This document shows, in pieces, positions 1-10,722 of a stretch of 64,000 nucleotides of DNA. The translations under genes were made by a program, and so were the position numbers. How positions within the stretch are numbered: the stretch's first letter is position 1; every line of letters starts with the position of its first letter. Source of the stretch: Pseudofulvimonas gallinarii (GTDB taxonomy: Bacteria; Pseudomonadota; Gammaproteobacteria; Xanthomonadales; UBA2363). Below the pieces are notes generated by a model. The model searched no databases. It worked only from the letters and a program-made list of their open reading frames with translations, and had not been told where the DNA came from. Location of the stretch: contig NZ_SMAF01000008.1 of the NCBI RefSeq assembly GCF_004343305.1, positions 1 through 64,000 on the forward strand, written 5' to 3'.

Positions 1-385
1 TTCGAATCCGTCAAGCGTTTTGTTCGCCGACCTTTCCGCCTGGTCCGACCCGGCCTCAACAGGCACCAGATCAGCGGGGCGCGAATCTTACGTAGAGCAG
101 GGAGGGACTGCAAGCCCCATCGTGAACGAACTCCCCGGCCAGCTGAACGGAGCTGCTGTGCTGGTGACGTTAAAGTTAGGTTAAATCACGGATTCTGAAC
201 GAGAAATCGTTTGACGCCGCCAACTTTGGGCCTCTAAGGTTGCCCGGTCTTGCGGAGCGACGTGCGTGATGCGAGGGGTTTGGCAGCGGTGGTCCAGTCG
301 CGCACCCGAAGTTCGCGCACAAGCCATCCGTGTCACATCACCACCGTCTGGCCGCCAGCGGCCGGCTGTCACTGCTGGAGCAGGG
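1..385. other. Left-edge intergenic region, no gene supported
   Basis: No reading frame here looks like a gene. An AT-rich patch near 169-186 stands out from its GC-rich surroundings and could belong to the promoter of the peptidase gene that starts at 386. A GGAG at 377-380, five bases before that start, is a good ribosome binding site and decides the start. The open frame that reaches back to 266 has no such site and no recognisable extra sequence. Confidence 0.5.
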
Positions 386-1759
386 ATGCGCGCGTTACCC
401 ATTTCCTTGAAGCACCTCCTTCGATCCATGGCGTCCTGGCGCCGTCGCCACTGGCTGGCGGTCGGCATTACCGCGACCCTCGCCATCTGTGTACTGGGCG
501 TCCTGCCGGAGCTGGCCATCGCCAAGCGCGACGAGGCGGCCGTGTCGCTGGTCAGCGCCAATCTCGCCCTGCCTCCGGCGCCCGAACGGGCCGACCTGGA
601 AGTCGCGACGCTCACCGCCGACGAAGTGATGAACCTGGCGATGCAGGGCGAGGCGGACGGCTGGCAGAGCGCCACGGTGGAATCGGGCGACACGCTGGGC
701 GGCCTGTTCGCCCGACTGGGCTTCAGTGCCCGAGACCTGAACCGGGCGCTCGAAGCGCGCCAGGTCCAGGAAATCGCCAGCAAACTTCGACCTGGGAAGC
801 GGGTTGCGTTCTATTCGGGTGAACCCGGCCGCTTGGACAAGCTGCTGTTCGACAATTCCGACCTCTCCCGCGTTCTGGTCCATCTCGACGAGACGACAGG
901 TGTGCGTGAAGAGATCCTCGAGCGCCAACTCCAGTACCGCGTCGAGCGTGCCACCGGCGAAATCGAAAACTCCCTGTTCGGCGCAGCGGAGCAGGCCGGC
1001 CTTTCCAATGTCATGGTGCTGAAGATCGCCCGCGTGCTCGGCTACGACATCGACTTCGCCCAGGACCTGCGCATCGGCGACCGTTTCCACGTCGTCTACG
1101 AACAGGTCTATGACAACGGTGAAAAGATCCGCGACGGTGACGTGCTGGCGGTCAGCTTCATCAATCGTGGCAATCGATACGTCGCCCTGCGCCATGTGCA
1201 TGCGGACGGCAAGATCGAATACTACGACCAGGACGGTCGCCCGCTCCGCAAGGACTTCCTGCGGACGCCGGTCGACTTCACCCGCATCAGCTCGCGCTTC
1301 AACCTGGGCCGCCGGCACCCGATCCTCAACCGCGTGCGCGCCCACCGCGGCGTCGACTATGCCGCGCCGACCGGCACGCCGGTCTACGCCGCCGGCGCGG
1401 GCCGAGTGCAGTTCCGCGGACGCCAGAATGGCTATGGCAACACGGTGATCATCGACCATGGCCAGGGTCACACGACGCTGTACGCCCACCTTTCCCGCTT
1501 CAACAACAACGCACGCGCCGGTCATCGCGTGCAGCAGGGCGACGTCATCGGTTATGTCGGCATGACAGGCCTGGCCAGCGGTCCCCACCTTCATTACGAA
1601 TTCCGCATCAAGGGCGTGCACCGCGACCCGCTGACGGTGACGCTGCCCAAGCCGGAACCGCTGAAGGGCCGCGCCCTGGAACGGTTCCGCCAGGACACAA
1701 CGGCTGTTGCCGCCCAGCTGGAACTGCTCGAAAGCTACCGTTCGCTGGCCGGAAACTGA
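386..1759 (+). CDS. OapA/LysM-like and M23 (LytM) peptidoglycan endopeptidase
   Basis: The 457-residue protein is probably a membrane-anchored, periplasmic zinc endopeptidase that cuts peptide cross-links in peptidoglycan, in the MepM/YebA style. Residues 22-42 form one hydrophobic anchor. An OapA/LysM-like segment follows at about 96-145, and the M23 domain fills about 300-420. Its metal and active-site residues are visible: HRGVD at 320-324, YAHLS around H368, and HLH at 401-403. The start at 386 is chosen for the GGAG five bases upstream. It reads in the same direction as anmK, 82 bases downstream, and ampG lies beyond, so the neighbourhood suits wall turnover and recycling. The family is clear; the exact substrate is inferred. 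Confidence 0.9.
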   Translation: MRALPISLKHLLRSMASWRRRHWLAVGITATLAICVLGVLPELAIAKRDEAAVSLVSANLALPPAPERADLEVATLTADEVMNLAMQGEADGWQSATVESGDTLGGLFARLGFSARDLNRALEARQVQEIASKLRPGKRVAFYSGEPGRLDKLLFDNSDLSRVLVHLDETTGVREEILERQLQYRVERATGEIENSLFGAAEQAGLSNVMVLKIARVLGYDIDFAQDLRIGDRFHVVYEQVYDNGEKIRDGDVLAVSFINRGNRYVALRHVHADGKIEYYDQDGRPLRKDFLRTPVDFTRISSRFNLGRRHPILNRVRAHRGVDYAAPTGTPVYAAGAGRVQFRGRQNGYGNTVIIDHGQGHTTLYAHLSRFNNNARAGHRVQQGDVIGYVGMTGLASGPHLHYEFRIKGVHRDPLTVTLPKPEPLKGRALERFRQDTTAVAAQLELLESYRSLAGN

Positions 1760-1841
1760 TCCCGGCGACGCGCGCACCACGCATATTTCACGGTTCCGCA
1801 TCGCCGGATGCGGAACCACGCCCAGACAGGCGTGACCTGAC

Positions 1842-2957
1842 ATGCCCACCGGTCAGCTGTATGTCGGACTGATTTCCGGAACCAGTGTCGATGCCATTGA
1901 CGCCGTGCTGGTGGATTTCGCCACCGGGCGTGCGCGGCTCGTGGCTGCCAGCGCGGTTCCCTACCCCACCCCGCTGCGCCACGCCCTGCTGGATCTGGCG
2001 CAGGGGGACGGCCTGACAACGCTGGACCGGCTCGGCGAGCTCGACGCACAGGTAGCGATGTGTTTTGCCGAGGCTGCCAACCGGGTGATCATCGAAGCCG
2101 GCGTGGACCGCCCGGCGATCGCCGCCATTGGCTCGCATGGCCAGACGATCTGGCACCGACCCGGTGCGGCCTATCCGTTCACCCTCCAGATCGGCGATCC
2201 CACCCGGATTGCCGAGGCCACCGGCTGTACCGTCGTCGCCGACTTCCGGCGACGCGATATGGCCGCCGGCGGACAGGGCGCCCCGCTCATGCCGGCCTTC
2301 CACGCGGCGATGATCGCGGCCGGCAACGAGCCTCGCGCCGTACTCAACCTGGGCGGCATCGCCAACCTGACCCTGCTTCCGGCCGGACGCGGCACGCCCG
2401 TGCGGGGATTCGACACTGGTCCCGCCAGTTGCCTGCTCGACGCATGGGCGCTGCGGCATCGGGGCGCACCGTTCGACCGCGACGGCCTGTTCGCCACGCA
2501 GGGCCGATGCAATGCGGGTCTTCTGGAAGCGCTGCTGGCGGAGCCGTACTTCAGCCTGCCGGCGCCGAAGAGCACGGGCCGAGAGGTCTTCAATCTTGGC
2601 TGGCTGGAGCGCCAGCTCGCGGGGCGCTCGATCGGGTGCGCCGATGTCCAGGCGACGCTGCTGGAGCTGACCGCGCGCACGGTCGCCGCGGCGCTGAAGC
2701 GGGAAATGCCGGACGCCGCACGGGTATTCGCCTGTGGCGGCGGCGTTCACAATCCTGCGCTGATGGCCGCACTGGCGCGTGCCCTGGCGCCGACATCGCT
2801 GGTCACCACCGGTGCGCTCGGCATCGACCCGGATTACGTCGAAGCCATGGGCTTCGCCTGGCTGGCGCGCGAGACGATCACCGGACGCCCCGGCAACCTG
2901 CCGGCGGTGACCGGCGCAGCCGGACCGCGGATTCTCGGCGCGATCTACCCGGCCTGA
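1842..2957 (+). CDS. anmK: Anhydro-N-acetylmuramic acid kinase
   Basis: AnmK opens and phosphorylates 1,6-anhydro-MurNAc released by lytic transglycosylases, giving MurNAc-6-phosphate in the cytoplasmic wall-recycling pathway. The 371-residue length is normal. The N-terminal nucleotide loop reads [12 protein letters not shown], a small variant of the usual GxMSGTSxDGxD. [23 protein letters not shown] and CGGGVHNP are further family signatures. The gene follows a wall endopeptidase. Its last 13 bases overlap the end of the convergent ampG, whose product imports the anhydro-muropeptides that feed this pathway. Confidence 0.95.
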   Translation: MPTGQLYVGLISGTSVDAIDAVLVDFATGRARLVAASAVPYPTPLRHALLDLAQGDGLTTLDRLGELDAQVAMCFAEAANRVIIEAGVDRPAIAAIGSHGQTIWHRPGAAYPFTLQIGDPTRIAEATGCTVVADFRRRDMAAGGQGAPLMPAFHAAMIAAGNEPRAVLNLGGIANLTLLPAGRGTPVRGFDTGPASCLLDAWALRHRGAPFDRDGLFATQGRCNAGLLEALLAEPYFSLPAPKSTGREVFNLGWLERQLAGRSIGCADVQATLLELTARTVAAALKREMPDAARVFACGGGVHNPALMAALARALAPTSLVTTGALGIDPDYVEAMGFAWLARETITGRPGNLPAVTGAAGPRILGAIYPA

Positions 2958-4273
2958 CCATCCGGCGCCGCCTCGCGACCTGCGTCACCCAACGAGCGGT
3001 CGATCAGGCCAGCCCGCAGCATGAACAGGTAGAGGAATACCCCCGGCAGCGCCACCAGCGTCGTCAGCACGTAGAACTGCACGTAGCCAAGCGAGTCGAT
3101 CAGACCGCCGGCGGTCGTCCCTGTGAGCAGGCGCCCGACGATGCTCGCCGCCGCCGACAGCAGGGCGAACTGTGTTGCCGTGAAGGCGAGATTGCACAGC
3201 GCCGAAAGATAGGCGACGACGACAACGCCACCGATGCCGCTGGCAAGGTTCTCGAAGCCGATGGTGAATGCCAGCAGCGCATTCGAATGCCCGACCCAGG
3301 CCAGCCACGCAAAGCTGAGGTTGGAGACCGCCATCAGGATCAACGCCAGCAGCACCGACCGCTTCATGCCGATCTGCGCATAGAGGACGCCGCCGATGAA
3401 AATGCCCGCCAGCATGGCTATGAATCCGACGCCGACGTCCCAGGTCGCGATCTCGTCGTTGGTGAACCCCAGATCATTGAGAAGCAGCCTCAGCGTGAGG
3501 TTGGCCAGCGTGTCGCCGATCTTGTGCAGCAGCACGAACAGCAGGACCAGCAACGCGCCGCGCCGGCGCAGGAATTCCGCCAGCGGGCCGGCCACCGCGT
3601 GCCAGGCCTGCCGCCAGCCGCGGCGGACGGCGACCAGCACATGCCGGGCCGGTTCGCCGACCACGATGCCGGTCAGCATCGCGGGCAAGGCGAACATGCC
3701 GCACAGCATGTAGGCCGCCGTCCAGCCGAAGCGGGTGGCGACCAGCAGTGCCAGCGAACCGGCCGCCACCGCGCCGATGCGCCAGCCGTACTGCGACATG
3801 CCGGAACCCGTGCCCAGTTGCTCCGGCCGCAGCAGCTCGATGCGATAGGCGTCGATGACGATGTCGTAGGTCGCGCCAGCGAAACCGACAGCCACCGCGG
3901 CCACCGCTGTCATGAACAGGCTGTCCCTGGGATCCAGTACCGCCAGCCAGGTGACGGCCGCGATCACCATCGTCCCGGCAAGAAGCAGCCAGGAGACGCG
4001 CTGGCCGAGCCTGCCGAGCAGCGGCAGGCGCAACGAATCGACCAACGGCGCCCACAGGAACTTGAAGTTGTAGACCAGGAACGCCAGCGAGAACGCCGTG
4101 ACGCTCTTCTTGTCGATGCCGTCCTGGGCCAGACGCGTGGTCAGCGTCGCGCCGATCATGGCGAAGGGAAAACCGGACGAAATGCCCAGCATCAGGGCCG
4201 CCAGCGGCTCACGCTCCGTGTACGGACGCAGGCCGGCGGGCAGCCGGTCGCGCCAGGTGGCAGCGGCACTCAC
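2945..4273 (-). CDS. ampG: AmpG-family muropeptide permease (MFS)
   Basis: This 442-residue polytopic protein is an inner-membrane major facilitator that probably imports anhydro-muropeptides for recycling. About 12-14 hydrophobic segments are visible. The first part reads like AmpG, with LGISSGFPF near the N-terminus, KFLWAP in the following loop and [12 protein letters not shown] in the middle. The start is GTG at 4273, which overlaps the TGA of xthA in a four-base GTGA junction, so the two are probably translationally coupled. The frame is open further upstream but only antisense to xthA. Its 3' end overlaps convergent anmK by 13 bases. Family call is firm; substrate rests on family and context. 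Confidence 0.88.
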   Translation of the reverse strand: MSAAATWRDRLPAGLRPYTEREPLAALMLGISSGFPFAMIGATLTTRLAQDGIDKKSVTAFSLAFLVYNFKFLWAPLVDSLRLPLLGRLGQRVSWLLLAGTMVIAAVTWLAVLDPRDSLFMTAVAAVAVGFAGATYDIVIDAYRIELLRPEQLGTGSGMSQYGWRIGAVAAGSLALLVATRFGWTAAYMLCGMFALPAMLTGIVVGEPARHVLVAVRRGWRQAWHAVAGPLAEFLRRRGALLVLLFVLLHKIGDTLANLTLRLLLNDLGFTNDEIATWDVGVGFIAMLAGIFIGGVLYAQIGMKRSVLLALILMAVSNLSFAWLAWVGHSNALLAFTIGFENLASGIGGVVVVAYLSALCNLAFTATQFALLSAAASIVGRLLTGTTAGGLIDSLGYVQFYVLTTLVALPGVFLYLFMLRAGLIDRSLGDAGREAAPDGQAG

Positions 4274-5067
4274 GCGAAATCGACCGTGTAGGGTGCGTGG
4301 TCGGAAAATCGCGGCTCGCGCTGCACGCCGCAATCACGCAAGCGGGTCGCTAGCGCCGGTGTGACCAGCTGGTAATCGATGCGCCAGCCGACGTTGTTGG
4401 CGCGCGCGCCGCCGCGATTGCTCCACCATGTGTATTCGACACCGTCGGGGCGCAGTTCGCGGAAGCTGTCCTTCCAGCCGTGCGCGGGTTGCGGCGACCC
4501 GTCGCCATGCGTGTCAGCGATCAGGCCGTTCAGCCACGCGCGTTCCGACGGCAGGCAACCGGAGTTCTTCTGGTTGCTCGTCCAGTTCTTGATGTCATTG
4601 CGAGCGCGCACGATGTTCCAGTCGCCGCATAGAACATAGTCTCGGCCGCTGGCCAGCCACTCGTCCAGGATCGGCCGCAGCCAGTCCATCACCTGGTACT
4701 TGTAGCCCTGCCGTTCGTCGCCCGACGTGCCCGACGGGATATAGAAGGACACCACGCTGAGGTTGCCGAAGCGCGCCTCGATGTAACGGCCCTCGTCGTC
4801 GAACGGCGCCCAGCCCAGCGAACGCCGCACCTCGTCCGGTTTCTCGCGGCTGTAGATGGCCACGCCGCTGTATCCCTTTTTCGTGCGCGCATCATGGAAG
4901 TGGCAGTGGTAGCCGGCGTGCAGGCAGGCCGAACCCGCCAGCTGGTCCTCCTGGGCCTTGGTCTCCTGCACGCACAGGATGTCGATGTCCTGGCCGGCGA
5001 ACCAGTCGAAGAAGCCTTTGTTGGTGGCGGAACGGATGCCGTTGGCGTTGAAGCTGGTGATGCGCAT
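4270..5067 (-). CDS. xthA: Exodeoxyribonuclease III (AP endonuclease)
   Basis: XthA cuts 5' of abasic sites and removes 3' nucleotides in base excision repair. The 265-residue protein is the usual size. It carries the exonuclease III landmarks in order: NANGIRSA at the start, the metal-binding QETKAQ, GDWNI in the middle, DYQLV, and the catalytic SDHAPYTVDF at the C-terminus. I start it at ATG 5067 (MRITSFNANG), which matches the family. The open frame upstream has no family-like sequence. It is divergent from pyrE and joined to ampG by a GTGA overlap. Confidence 0.95.
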   Translation of the reverse strand: MRITSFNANGIRSATNKGFFDWFAGQDIDILCVQETKAQEDQLAGSACLHAGYHCHFHDARTKKGYSGVAIYSREKPDEVRRSLGWAPFDDEGRYIEARFGNLSVVSFYIPSGTSGDERQGYKYQVMDWLRPILDEWLASGRDYVLCGDWNIVRARNDIKNWTSNQKNSGCLPSERAWLNGLIADTHGDGSPQPAHGWKDSFRELRPDGVEYTWWSNRGGARANNVGWRIDYQLVTPALATRLRDCGVQREPRFSDHAPYTVDFA

Positions 5068-5200
5068 GGAATCGTGGACGATCTGCTGCGGAGACAGTCG
5101 CCATGATGTCGGTTTTGCGGCCCACGCGACAGTCCGCCTGCCCAAGAGGTGACCGCGCGCGCCATACTTTGACACCAACGGTCACAGTTGAGCCCAGCCG

Positions 5201-5842
5201 ATGAAGCCCTACCAGCGCCAGTTCCTTGAAGCCGCCCTGACCTGCGAGGCGCTCCGCTTCGGCGAGTTCACCCTCAAGTCGGGTCGCACCAGCCCCTATT
5301 TCTTCAACGCCGGACGGTTCGACCATGGCTGCGCGCTGGACACGATCGGCCGCTGCTACGCCGCCGCCCTGGCCGAGGATGGCCTCGCCTTCGACATGCT
5401 TTTCGGACCCGCCTACAAGGGCCTGCCGCTGGCCACGGCGCTGTCGGTCGCCCTCTGGCGCGACCAGGGCCGCGATGTCCCCGTTGCATTCAATCGCAAG
5501 GAAGCCAAGGACCACGGCGAAGGCGGCACGCTGATCGGCGCACCGCCGAACGGCCGCGTCCTGATCGTCGACGATGTGATCACTGCCGGCACCGCCATCC
5601 GCGAGTCGGTCGCGCTGATCCGCCAGGCGGGCGGCGAGCCTTGCGGCGTCGTCATCGCGCTGGATCGCCAGGAACGCGGCCAGGGCGACCTGTCCGCCGC
5701 GGACGAGGTGCGCCGCTCACTGGGCTTGCCGGTCGTGGCGGTCGCGGGTCTGGACGATCTCCTCGCCTTTATGGATGTTCGCGAGGACCTCGCCGCCCAG
5801 CGCGCGGCCGTCGCGGATTACCGGTCAAGATTCGGCTGCTGA
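5201..5842 (+). CDS. pyrE: Orotate phosphoribosyltransferase
   Basis: PyrE joins orotate to PRPP to make OMP in pyrimidine synthesis. The 213-residue length is typical. The PRPP-binding signature [16 protein letters not shown] is present, as is the flexible-loop region [12 protein letters not shown] that contributes catalytic lysines. The N-terminus ([19 protein letters not shown]) is diagnostic of the family. It diverges from xthA across about 130 bases, so the two promoters probably share that gap. Confidence 0.97.
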   Translation: MKPYQRQFLEAALTCEALRFGEFTLKSGRTSPYFFNAGRFDHGCALDTIGRCYAAALAEDGLAFDMLFGPAYKGLPLATALSVALWRDQGRDVPVAFNRKEAKDHGEGGTLIGAPPNGRVLIVDDVITAGTAIRESVALIRQAGGEPCGVVIALDRQERGQGDLSAADEVRRSLGLPVVAVAGLDDLLAFMDVREDLAAQRAAVADYRSRFGC

Positions 5843-5905
5843 TCCAATCCAGCGCACTTGGCACGGCCGTTGCTGGTAGTGGGGCAGTCCCACAGGAGTC
5901 GTGCC

Positions 5906-6490
5906 GTGCGCCTCGCCCTGCTGTTTACCCTTCTGGCCCTGCTGATCCTGCCCGCGACCGCGCAGAGCACGCGCGTGTACAAGTGGCAGGACGAGCACGG
6001 AAATGTCCATTACAGCGACCGCCTGCCCAGCGACCGCACGGCCCAGAACCGTGAGGTGCTGAACGCCAATGGTGTCCGCATCAACACACTGGACACCCCG
6101 CAGTTGACGCCCATGGCTGCCGCTCAGCGTCAGGAACTGCTCAGGAACGCCCAACGTGATACGGCACTGGCGGTCACCTTCGAGAACGAAGATGCCCTCC
6201 GCCGGGTCCAGGACGAGCGAATTGCGGTCCTGCGCAGCGGGCTGACCAGCGCCCGCGCCAATATCGAGCGCATCCAGGCGTCGTTGGCCCAGCACGAGGG
6301 CGACGCGAACGCCTATATCAGCGAAGGCAAATCGGTGCCCGCCCCCATCCGGATCAACCTGGAGCGTGTGCGCCAGATGCTGGCCGAGCAGGAGGCGGAA
6401 ACCGCCAAGCTGGAGCAGCGCTACAACGAAACGCTGCTGGAGCACCGCGCCGAGATCGAACGATATCGGGAGCTGGCCGGCACGCGCTGA
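5906..6490 (+). CDS. Secreted DUF4124 protein with coiled coil
   Basis: The 194-residue protein starts with a signal peptide ending near LPATAQS. The DUF4124 motif follows at once (VYKWQDEHGNVHYSDRLP); the domain is common in periplasmic proteins of this bacterial group and has no proven activity. The second half is charged and heptad-rich, with many Glu, Gln and Arg, and probably forms a coiled coil. The GTG start at 5906 is chosen because AGGAG lies seven bases upstream. It lies 63 bases after pyrE and may be cotranscribed with it. A second DUF4124 occurs in the M23 gene at 22958. Function unknown. Confidence 0.75.
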   Translation: MRLALLFTLLALLILPATAQSTRVYKWQDEHGNVHYSDRLPSDRTAQNREVLNANGVRINTLDTPQLTPMAAAQRQELLRNAQRDTALAVTFENEDALRRVQDERIAVLRSGLTSARANIERIQASLAQHEGDANAYISEGKSVPAPIRINLERVRQMLAEQEAETAKLEQRYNETLLEHRAEIERYRELAGTR

Positions 6491-6819
6491 GTGGCACCGG
6501 CCATCCAGATACTGCTGCACCAGACAGGAACAGGTTTCGCGATGTTGGGAGGCATCGCGGACACGCACGGAGGATGCGTGCGTTCATCGACCCGACGCTT
6601 CCAAGCGGCGGAGGGTCGGGGGTCCCAGGGCACGGATGCCCTGGCCCTCATTGCTGGCTGGCCGGGCACAACCGGTCCGGCTCGACTTAACCCCGTTCCC
6701 GCCGCCGGCAGACGCGGCATCGCCACGACCGCGCCGGGCGCCCGCTTCTTCTCCGGATAACGGATCGCGCCCTGGGGTTGGGGACTGTACAGCCCTGGTG
6801 TACCGCCGCGCCGCGGCGA
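6491..6819. other. Intergenic region between convergent genes
   Basis: About 330 bases separate the DUF4124 gene from the convergent phosphomannomutase gene. The short open frames here have no start signal or recognisable sequence. I see no terminator with a T run and no RNA gene. Confidence 0.5.
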
Positions 6820-8193
6820 TCAGAACGGCAGCGTCAACCCGCCGTCCAGCTCATGCAACCGGGCCCGGAACGCCGACTGGATGCGCGCCAGCGCCGCCTC
6901 GTCATCGGCATCGAAGCGCAGGACGAGGCAGGGCGTCGTATTCGAGCAGCGCACCAGGCCCCAGCCGTCGGGCCAGTCGGCGCGGATGCCGTCGATGGTG
7001 CTGATCGCGGCGCCGTCAAATCGTGCCTGGGCGCTGAACCGCTCGATGAAGGCGTAATGCTCGCCTTCGCGCATGTTGATCTTCAGCTCCGGCGTACTGA
7101 CGCCCTTCGGCAGACCGGCAAACACCGCTTCCGGGGTCCCGTCCTGCGCGGCCAGGATTTCCAGCAGGCGGGCGCCCGCATACAGGCCGTCGTCAAAGCC
7201 GTACCAGCGCTCCTTGAAAAAGAAGTGGCCGCTCATCTCGCCGGCCAAGGGCGCGGATTCAGCCTTCATCTTCGCCTTGATCAGCGAATGGCCGGTGCGC
7301 CACATCAGGGGCCGGCCGCCAGCGCGCTCCACCTCGGTGGCCAGGTGGCCGGTGCACTTGACGTCATAGATGATGGTCGCGCCCGGCACGCGGGCCAGCA
7401 CGTCACGCGCGAACAGCATCAGGAGGCGGTCCGGATAGATCACCTCGCCATCGCGGGTGACCACGCCCAGGCGGTCGCCGTCGCCATCGAAGGCCAGGCC
7501 CAGGTCGGCGCCGGTGTCGGCCACTGCCCTGACCAGGTCTTCCAGGTTGTGCGGATCGCCCGGATCCGGATGGTGATTCGGAAAGGTGCCGTCGACGTCG
7601 CAGTACAGGGGCACCACCTCAGCGCCCAAGCCTTCGTACAGCTGCTGCGCCACGATGCCGGCAATGCCGTTGCCGGCATCGGCGACGATCTTCATCGGTC
7701 GCGCGAGCCGGATGTCGCCGGTGATGCGCGTGACATAGGCCGGCAGCACGTCCAGCTGGCGGACAGTGCCCTGCCCGTCTACATAGCGCCGGGCCTGGAT
7801 GCGCTCACGAACGGCCTGGATGGCGTCGCCGGACAGCGTTTCGCCGCCGATCATGACCTTGAAGCCGTTGTAGTCCGGCGGGTTGTGGGACCCGGTCACC
7901 ATGACGCCGGTGCCGTCGCCATGTTCGTGCGCCGCGTAGTACAGGACCGGCGTCGGCGCCGCGCCGATGTCGACGACCTCAAGGCCGCATTCCTCCAGGC
8001 CCCGGATCACCGCGGCCGAGAGCATCGGCCCGGACAGCCGTCCATCACGTCCGACGCAGAAGCGCTTGAGGCCGGCTTCGCGCGCCTGCGAGCCGAGCGC
8101 GCGGCCGATGTGATAGGCGGTGTCTTCGGTCAGTGAGTCGCCAACCACGCCGCGGATGTCATAGGCGCGGAAGATGCTGCTGTCGAGGGTCAT
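6820..8193 (-). CDS. algC: Phosphomannomutase/phosphoglucomutase
   Basis: This 457-residue cytosolic enzyme interconverts the 1- and 6-phosphates of mannose and glucose and so supplies sugar nucleotides for LPS and exopolysaccharide. It is the AlgC/XanA type. The phosphoserine loop GVMVTGSHNPPDYNGFK, the metal loop DGDGDRLG, the sugar-binding EMSGHFFF and the phosphate-binding RCSNTTPCLVLRF are all seen in the family order. I start it at ATG 8193 (MTLDSSIFRAYDIRG). The same frame stays open upstream through dut but only as a shadow. It lies 38 bases after dut in the coaBC-dut run. The gene could equally be called xanA. Confidence 0.93.
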   Translation of the reverse strand: MTLDSSIFRAYDIRGVVGDSLTEDTAYHIGRALGSQAREAGLKRFCVGRDGRLSGPMLSAAVIRGLEECGLEVVDIGAAPTPVLYYAAHEHGDGTGVMVTGSHNPPDYNGFKVMIGGETLSGDAIQAVRERIQARRYVDGQGTVRQLDVLPAYVTRITGDIRLARPMKIVADAGNGIAGIVAQQLYEGLGAEVVPLYCDVDGTFPNHHPDPGDPHNLEDLVRAVADTGADLGLAFDGDGDRLGVVTRDGEVIYPDRLLMLFARDVLARVPGATIIYDVKCTGHLATEVERAGGRPLMWRTGHSLIKAKMKAESAPLAGEMSGHFFFKERWYGFDDGLYAGARLLEILAAQDGTPEAVFAGLPKGVSTPELKINMREGEHYAFIERFSAQARFDGAAISTIDGIRADWPDGWGLVRCSNTTPCLVLRFDADDEAALARIQSAFRARLHELDGGLTLPF

Positions 8194-8231
8194 GGTGTGT
8201 GTCGGTCCGGAACAGTAGGAAAGTATGCAGC

Positions 8232-8687
8232 TCAGCCGCGGCCGGTGTGGCCGAAACCGCCCTCGCCGCGCTCGCTCGGGGTGAACGCTTCGACCACGCG
8301 GAACGTCGCGCGCGTGACCGGCAGGAAGACCAGCTGCGCAATGCGCTCGCCGGGCTGCACCTCGTAGGGGTCGTTGCCGCGATTCCAGAGCGAAACCATC
8401 AACGGTCCCTGGTAATCGGCGTCGATCAGGCCCGTCAGGTTGCCCAGCACAATGCCGTGGCGATGGCCCAGTCCCGAACGCGGCAGGATCACGGCGCACA
8501 GGCCGGGATCACCGATGTGGATCGCCAGGCCGGTGGGTACCAGCACGCTGGCGCCCGGGGCCAGCGTCAACGGCGCGTCGATGCACGCACGCAGGTCCAT
8601 GCCCGCGCTGGCTTCGGTGGCATACGCCGGCAGTTCGAAGCGGTAACCGATGCGGGAATCGAGGATCTTCAGCTCGATCTGCTTCAT
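8232..8687 (-). CDS. dut: dUTP pyrophosphatase
   Basis: Dut hydrolyses dUTP to dUMP, keeping uracil out of DNA and feeding thymidylate synthesis. At 151 residues it has the trimeric dUTPase length and motifs: [23 protein letters not shown], and the C-terminal arm [12 protein letters not shown]. In that arm His replaces the more usual Ser before the Thr. The ATG overlaps the coaBC stop codon as ATGA, implying coupled translation. This coaBC-dut order is common in gammaproteobacteria. Confidence 0.96.
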   Translation of the reverse strand: MKQIELKILDSRIGYRFELPAYATEASAGMDLRACIDAPLTLAPGASVLVPTGLAIHIGDPGLCAVILPRSGLGHRHGIVLGNLTGLIDADYQGPLMVSLWNRGNDPYEVQPGERIAQLVFLPVTRATFRVVEAFTPSERGEGGFGHTGRG

Positions 8688-9892
8688 GCCCTGCCGTCCT
8701 TTTCCACCAGCCGGTCGACCACCACATCGAGCAGGCGCGCGGCGAGTTCGGTCTTGTCGGCCTCGCCCAGATCGATGACGGCACCGTCGGCGGCGTAGAC
8801 AACCAGCGCGTTGTCCGCCACCTCGAAACCCTTGCCTTCGCCGACATGATTGGCGGCGATCAGGTCGAGGTTCTTGCGCGCCAGCTTGTCGCGCGCGTAG
8901 GACTCGACATCGCCCGTCTCGGCGGCGAATCCGACCAGCATTGGCCGCTGCCGACGCGACCCCAGCTCGCCGAGGATGTCCGGCGTCCGTTCCAGTTCCA
9001 GCGTCAACGAATCCTGGGTCTTCTTGATCTTGTCGGCCGCAAGCAGGCGCGGCCGGTAGTCGGCAACGGCGGCGGCACCGATATAGACGTCCGCGGAGCC
9101 GGCTGCCGCCAGCACCGCGTCGCGCATCTGCGCGGCACTTCTCACGTCGGTGCGGCGGACCCCGGCGGGCGTCGGCAACGCCACCGGTCCCGCGACCAGT
9201 GTGACCGATGCGCCCAGGGCGGCCGCACGGCCGGCTATCGCGAATCCCATGCGGCCGGAACTGCGGTTGCCCAGATAGCGCACCGGATCGAGATCCTCGT
9301 AGGTGGGACCGGCACTGACCAGAACGTGGCGTCCAGCCAGTCGCCCGGATCCCGGCGTTTCCAGCGCCGCGACGATCTCCATCGGTTCCGACATGCGTCC
9401 GGCGCCGACGTCACCGCAGGCCTGGTCGCCCACCCCGGGGCCGATCACCTGCGCACCGCGTTGCCGCAGCCGCTCGATGTTCGCCTGCGTCGCCGGGTGT
9501 GCCCACATCGCCTGGTTCATCGCCGGTGCCAGCCACAGCGGCGCCCGGCTGGCCAGCACGAGGGTGCCGAGCAGGTCGTCGGCCAGGCCGTTGGCCAGTT
9601 TCGCCAGCGTATTGGCGCTGGCCGGCGCGACGACGACCGCCGTGGCCCAGCGTGCCAGCTCGATGTGCCCCATCGCGGCTTCCGCCTGTGCATCCCACAA
9701 CGAACTGCGCACCGGCCGTCCGGACAGGGCCTGGAAGGTCGCCTCTCCGACGAAATGACCGGCGCTTCCGGTCAGCACCACCTGCACTTCGGCGGCGCGT
9801 TCGCGCAGGCGACGCACCAGTTCGGCGGCCTTGTAGGCGGCAATGCCGCCGCAGACGCCCAGCAGGATGCGTTGGTCGGCCAAGGGGCTCAC
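8684..9892 (-). CDS. coaBC: Bifunctional phosphopantothenoylcysteine decarboxylase/synthase
   Basis: The 402-residue enzyme makes 4'-phosphopantetheine in coenzyme A synthesis. The CoaC flavoprotein half is at about 1-185 and the CTP-using CoaB half follows. [16 protein letters not shown] begins the flavin domain, APAMNQAMW is the substrate-recognition clamp, and the GDVGAGRM loop comes next. The CoaB half opens with [20 protein letters not shown]. The start codon is about 95 bases from divergent radC, so the two probably share a control region. The stop overlaps dut as ATGA. Confidence 0.96.
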   Translation of the reverse strand: MSPLADQRILLGVCGGIAAYKAAELVRRLRERAAEVQVVLTGSAGHFVGEATFQALSGRPVRSSLWDAQAEAAMGHIELARWATAVVVAPASANTLAKLANGLADDLLGTLVLASRAPLWLAPAMNQAMWAHPATQANIERLRQRGAQVIGPGVGDQACGDVGAGRMSEPMEIVAALETPGSGRLAGRHVLVSAGPTYEDLDPVRYLGNRSSGRMGFAIAGRAAALGASVTLVAGPVALPTPAGVRRTDVRSAAQMRDAVLAAAGSADVYIGAAAVADYRPRLLAADKIKKTQDSLTLELERTPDILGELGSRRQRPMLVGFAAETGDVESYARDKLARKNLDLIAANHVGEGKGFEVADNALVVYAADGAVIDLGEADKTELAARLLDVVVDRLVEKDGRA

Positions 9893-9988
9893 GGACGGAA
9901 AATTCCCATGCGGATGCGGGCGGTTAGCTTAGCCGATGCGTGACAGTCGCTGATGACCGCCTGCCGACCGCAGGGGGACGATGTCGCC

Positions 9989-10663
9989 ATGACGATCCAG
10001 GACTGGCCCGAAACCGAACGCCCGCGCGAGAAACTGCTCGCCCGCGGTGCCGCGCAGCTCGGCGACGCCGAACTGCTGGCGATCCTTCTGCGCACCGGCA
10101 TGCGCGGACTTGATGCCGTCGCGCTGGCGCGGCAGTTGATCGCCCGTTTCGGCGGCCTGCGCGGGCTGTTCGCAGCCGACCCGAAAGCGCTGCTTTCCGC
10201 ACCCGGGATCGGCAACGGCAAGGCCTGCCAGCTGCTGGCCTGCATCGAACTGGCCCGCCGCCACCTGGCCGAGGACCTGCAGCGTGGTCCGGCGCTGCTC
10301 AATCCCGCCGACAGCGCCAGCTACCTGAAGGCGCGCCTGCGCGACTATCCCTACGAAGTCTTCGCGGTCCTTTACCTCGACACCCGGCACAGGCCGATCG
10401 CCTGCGAGGAACTGTTCCGCGGCAGCATCGACGGCGCCACCGTGCATCCACGCGAGGTGGTCCGTCGCGCCCTGGTGCACAACGCCGCCGCCGTCATCTT
10501 CGCCCACAACCATCCCTCCGGCGTGGCCGAACCCAGCGAGGCGGACCGGCTCATCACCCGGCGCCTGCAGGAGGCGCTGGCGCTGGTCGAGGTACGGGTG
10601 CTGGATCATCTGGTGATCGGTGACGGCACGCCGGTGTCACTGGCGGCGCGCGGCTGGGTCTGA
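9989..10663 (+). CDS. radC: RadC-family JAB/MPN-domain protein
   Basis: The 224-residue protein has an N-terminal helix-hairpin-helix-like half ([22 protein letters not shown]) and a C-terminal JAMM metalloprotease-like domain. That domain carries the metal motif [14 protein letters not shown] preceded by a conserved Glu. RadC proteins were once linked to DNA repair, but their biochemical role is unsettled. I start at ATG 9989 ([15 protein letters not shown]), which matches family N-termini. Divergence from coaBC is the usual arrangement. Confidence 0.93.
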   Translation: MTIQDWPETERPREKLLARGAAQLGDAELLAILLRTGMRGLDAVALARQLIARFGGLRGLFAADPKALLSAPGIGNGKACQLLACIELARRHLAEDLQRGPALLNPADSASYLKARLRDYPYEVFAVLYLDTRHRPIACEELFRGSIDGATVHPREVVRRALVHNAAAVIFAHNHPSGVAEPSEADRLITRRLQEALALVEVRVLDHLVIGDGTPVSLAARGWV

Positions 10664-10722
10664 TCGACGCATCGACGCATGCCACACCGTCTGCCCGCGC
10701 ATCCGGCACCTGGACACGACAA

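Noticed and set aside
1-20. TTCGAATCC at the left edge resembles the T loop of a tRNA
   Set aside because: No CCA end, acceptor stem or discriminator base follows, so a tRNA is not supported.
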